Below the pieces are notes generated by a model. It had not been told where the DNA came from, did not search any database, and saw nothing but the letters and a program-made list of their open reading frames with translations. A program made the position numbers and the translations under genes. A stretch of DNA of 24,708 nucleotides. Source: a virus. Positions 22,321 through 24,708 of this stretch are shown here, in pieces (positions within the stretch are counted from its first letter, which is position 1; every line of letters starts with the position of its first letter). The stretch lies in the IMG/VR virus record IMGVR_UViG_3300021957_000289, positions 1 through 24,708 of that record; one strand, 5' to 3'.

Positions 22321-23034
22321 ATGCTTATAGAAAAATTTCAATACAAAAATCTCTCACGAAAACAGGTTGACGGCAAGCGCCTGTATTCTACTCCCGATGG
22401 CAATGCCGTGCCCAGTGTTACTACTATACTTGGTGCTACACAATCAAAAGAAAAGCAAGAAGGACTAGCACGTTGGCGTAAACGTGTAGGAACTGATCAA
22501 GCACAAAAGATAGTTACTGAAGCTGCCAACAGAGGCACACGAATGCATACCTATTTAGAAAACTACTGTATTGATGGAACTATTAAAGAGCGTGGCAACA
22601 ATCCATTTAGTTGGCAATCACATGCTATGGCACAAGCAGTGATCAAACAAGGTATGTGTAATGTAGACGAAGTATGGGGAGTCGAAGTACCTATGTACTT
22701 TCCAAATATATATGCTGGAACAACAGATTGTGTTGGTGTGCATAAAGGCGAACATGCTATAATGGATTTTAAGCAGTCAAACAAACCAAAAAAAGTTGAA
22801 TGGATTGAGGACTATAAACTACAACTTTGTGCATATGCTGAAGCACACAATGAAGTTTATGGAACTAAAATACGTAAAGGGATAGTATTAATGGCAGTAA
22901 AGCCGGCAGTTGATGAAATGGGACATCTTAAAGAAGATCCACTATACCAAGAATTTATTGTTGAGGGAGATGATTTTGAGCACTGGCGCCAACAATGGTG
23001 GAAGAGGGTTGAGCAATACTATATCTCAAGCTAA
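22321..23034 (+). CDS. PD-(D/E)XK exonuclease (RecB/MGME1-like)
   Basis: 237 aa. Motifs in order: PSVTTILG (31-38), ANRGTRMHTYLE (69-80, H76), EVWGVEVPMY (117-126), YAGTTDCVGV (131-140, metal-binding D136), AIMDFKQSNKPKK (146-158, D149 and K151) and YKLQLCAYAEAHN (165-177, the QxxxY motif). This is the Cas4/RecB-like exonuclease core, found in marine T4-like phages and resembling mitochondrial MGME1. It would degrade host DNA or process ends for recombination. It stands alone among late genes behind a TATAAT-type promoter, so it is likely expressed earlier than its neighbours. Confidence 0.88.
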   Translation: MLIEKFQYKNLSRKQVDGKRLYSTPDGNAVPSVTTILGATQSKEKQEGLARWRKRVGTDQAQKIVTEAANRGTRMHTYLENYCIDGTIKERGNNPFSWQSHAMAQAVIKQGMCNVDEVWGVEVPMYFPNIYAGTTDCVGVHKGEHAIMDFKQSNKPKKVEWIEDYKLQLCAYAEAHNEVYGTKIRKGIVLMAVKPAVDEMGHLKEDPLYQEFIVEGDDFEHWRQQWWKRVEQYYISS

Positions 23035-23038
23035 ATAC
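23031..23038 (+). promoter_or_regulatory. late promoter motif CTAAATAC
   Basis: Overlaps the stop of the exonuclease gene, 19 nt before ATG 23058, with GGAGTTAAT (23047-23055) between. That ribosome binding site is the same as in front of the structural gene at 5295. Confidence 0.65.
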
Positions 23039-23057
23039 ACGTAATCGGAGTTAATAA

Positions 23058-24653
23058 ATGGCAATAGTACAAGTATCACGGATTACCAACCGAAAAGGAT
23101 TAGCTGATAACTTACCGCAGTTAGCAGCAGCTGAATTTGGATGGGTAATCGATGAAAGAAGATTATACATTGGAAATGGAACACTTGCTGAAGGTGCACC
23201 GGCAGTTGGCAATACTGAAATCCTAACACAATACAGTGATATCCTAAATATTGCAACCGCCTATACTTACAAAGGCGAACATGCTGGGTATACTGCACAA
23301 ACTGGTCCAACTACAAATGATCCTATCGAACAAACATTACAGGCAAAATTAGATAACTTTGCAAGTGTCCTTGATTTTGGTGCAACTGGTGATGGAGTTA
23401 CTGATGATACTGATGCTATAAATCGAGCCTTATTTCAATTGTTTTGTGTACAAACAAATACAACTATAAGACGCAGTCTTTATTTCCCTGCAGGGACTTA
23501 TAGAATTACCCAGTCAATTTTAGTACCATCTTATGCTAAACTTTGGGGTGATGGGCCGGATAGTTCAATCTTAGAAATGGATGTAGGATCAGACAGTTCT
23601 TTTGGTGCATATGTAATACAAACTGCTGATAGTTTACAACAAACTGGTGCGAACATTGGGAACAATAGTGCCCAGCATCCTATAGATATTGTTATTACTG
23701 GAATGAGCTTTACCAGCTTAGAAGCTGGTGTTGATATGATGCTTATTGATAGAGCTCATGGTGTGAATGTAAGCAATTGTAACTTCAAAGGTAACCTAAG
23801 TGCAAATCCTGTAGACGCAAGTGCAGACATTGCTGGAGTACGTTTTGATAGTACTCCAAGTTTTACATGTAAAGCAATTGAATTTGAGAATTGTAAATTT
23901 AGTTATTTAACTTACGGACTGATCACTGATGAAAACATACAAGGTGTTACAATACAAAATTGTGATCTTAGACACCTTTATCAAGGTGTAATGTTAGGCA
24001 CAGGCACTCCAGACAATGGTGGGCCTGAAGGTGTACGTATTGTACAAAACTTATTTGATAATATTGGCAAGCAAGGTATAAGCATAGGTGCAGTTGCATT
24101 CAATGTGAGTGCATATAATATATTCTTAGATGTCGGCAATGACTACTTAGGAGCAGGTAATGCATCATCTCCAGTAATCGAAATCAACGGAGATGATAAT
24201 GTAAGCATTGGCGATATGTTTGAACGAAGCGACGCTGATAATCTTACACAACCAAGAGTAGAACTTAACAACAAAGCCTGTTATGCACTTATAAGCGGTA
24301 ACGAAATTGAGTTCGGAACCTACCATAGACTAGCTGGAGTCAGTACAGACCTATCAGTGGAAGGTAGTGCAACTACAATTTTTACTGTTAATACTGGTAA
24401 TGCAACTGCATTTAATGTAAATTACCAAATGAAAGAATCATCAACCAATGTAGTACGTTTTGGCACACTAAGAGTTGTCGGTCAAGACACAGATGATAGT
24501 GCTGGAACACTTGCTTACGTTGACGACTATAGTGAAGACAATCCAAACAACTTTGTATTAAGTGCAATACAAAGTGGCTCAACAATTAGTATTCAATATA
24601 CCAGCACAATTGCAAATACTTTTCAATATTCCATAGAACACTTTAGTGTGTAA
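23058..24653 (+). CDS. tailspike/tail fibre with pectate-lyase (right-handed beta-helix) fold
   Basis: 531 aa. Residues 1-60 form a virion-attachment-like domain of marine T4-like phage fibres: ITNRKGLADNLPQLAAAEFG (9-28), DERRLYIGNGTLAEGAP (32-48), GNTEILTQYSDIL (51-63). The helix begins with the Pectate_lyase_3 signature SVLDFGATGDGVTDDTDAIN (103-122) and LYFPAGTYRI (141-150). Rungs rich in N and G follow (VNVSNCNFKG, KAIEFENCKFSYL, VTIQNCDLRHL). The end is a beta domain. It probably binds or cleaves host surface polysaccharide; whether it is catalytic cannot be told. It has its own late promoter. Confidence 0.88.
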   Translation: MAIVQVSRITNRKGLADNLPQLAAAEFGWVIDERRLYIGNGTLAEGAPAVGNTEILTQYSDILNIATAYTYKGEHAGYTAQTGPTTNDPIEQTLQAKLDNFASVLDFGATGDGVTDDTDAINRALFQLFCVQTNTTIRRSLYFPAGTYRITQSILVPSYAKLWGDGPDSSILEMDVGSDSSFGAYVIQTADSLQQTGANIGNNSAQHPIDIVITGMSFTSLEAGVDMMLIDRAHGVNVSNCNFKGNLSANPVDASADIAGVRFDSTPSFTCKAIEFENCKFSYLTYGLITDENIQGVTIQNCDLRHLYQGVMLGTGTPDNGGPEGVRIVQNLFDNIGKQGISIGAVAFNVSAYNIFLDVGNDYLGAGNASSPVIEINGDDNVSIGDMFERSDADNLTQPRVELNNKACYALISGNEIEFGTYHRLAGVSTDLSVEGSATTIFTVNTGNATAFNVNYQMKESSTNVVRFGTLRVVGQDTDDSAGTLAYVDDYSEDNPNNFVLSAIQSGSTISIQYTSTIANTFQYSIEHFSV

Positions 24654-24656
24654 ATT

Positions 24657-24708
24657 ATGTGGCAAAGCCATCCTGAACAGCGTTTAATCGCATGGGCTAA
24701 CCTGCGTA
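24657..24708 (+). CDS. start of a further gene, cut by the window end
   Basis: ATG 24657, three bases after the fibre stop, opens a frame that runs to the last base: MWQSHPEQRLIAWANLR. The HPxQRLIxWxxLR start resembles a small conserved protein of T4-like cyanophages, but 17 residues are too few to identify it. There is no clear ribosome binding site; reinitiation after the fibre gene is likely. Confidence 0.5.
   Translation, partial: MWQSHPEQRLIAWANLR

Noticed and set aside
1-24708. tRNA genes, CRISPR arrays, insertion sequences, integrase/attachment sites
   Set aside because: Looked for cloverleaf-like segments, regular spaced repeats, and transposase or integrase motifs; none seen. Gaps between genes are too short (under about 115 nt) to hide large elements.

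Overview
The window is a gene-dense, AT-rich, almost entirely co-oriented stretch of a large tailed-phage genome. It looks like a marine T4-like myovirus of the kind that infects cyanobacteria or SAR11-type bacteria. The reasons are a T4-type replication set (UvsW helicase, gp41-like helicase, gp61-like primase, probable gp62 clamp-loader subunit), many TAAATA-type late promoters close to the T4 consensus TATAAATA, and small conserved proteins I recognise in general terms from T4-like cyanophages. No tRNA, CRISPR array, insertion sequence or integrase was seen. The host cannot be fixed from the sequence.

Layout. (1) 1-4916, plus strand, early/middle accessory and replication genes: the 3' part of uvsW, a methyltransferase-like gene, an SGNH-hydrolase-like gene, a conserved hypothetical, a DUF2061-like membrane protein, a probable gp62, a C2HC zinc-finger protein, a small membrane protein, and a very short (186 aa) protein carrying the catalytic signatures of family C DNA polymerases. 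Most joints are ATGA/TAATG overlaps, so translation is probably coupled. (2) 4891-5268, minus strand: one conserved small gene. (3) 5295-6287: a late structural (fibre/baseplate-like) gene with its own late promoter. (4) 6332-9707: primase, helicase and a radical SAM/SPASM gene, each overlapping the next by 4 nt. (5) 9704-11404, minus strand: a 566 aa family C (DnaE-like) polymerase without a PHP domain. (6) 11517-18326: a tightly coupled late operon of six genes, including a 626 aa protein that joins a Pol-beta-type nucleotidyltransferase domain to a ligase-like adenylyltransferase domain. (7) 18378-18791: a probably abundant virion protein in its own transcription unit with a rho-independent terminator. 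(8) 18865-22308: small late genes, a coiled-coil/membrane protein, scaffold-like proteins and a second SGNH hydrolase. (9) 22321-23034: a PD-(D/E)XK exonuclease behind what looks like a host-type promoter. (10) 23058-24653: a pectate-lyase-fold tailspike/fibre, then the start of one more gene.

How it fits together. Primase, helicase, clamp-loader subunit, family C polymerase, UvsW and the RecB-like exonuclease together make a replication/recombination set. The TAAATA motifs in front of 5295, 11517, 18378, 18865, 19572, 20286 and 23058 mark virion and lysis-phase genes for late transcription. Primase and exonuclease instead share a different upstream pattern (TTGCAt/g, 17 nt, a -10-like box, then ATG 6 nt later) that predicts leaderless early/middle transcripts.

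The most unusual items are the 186 aa miniature polymerase-like protein beside a second family C polymerase, the nucleotidyltransferase/ligase fusion, a chimeric leader ORF at 1505-1546 that records cassette-style insertion of accessory genes, and the shared leaderless promoter architecture.
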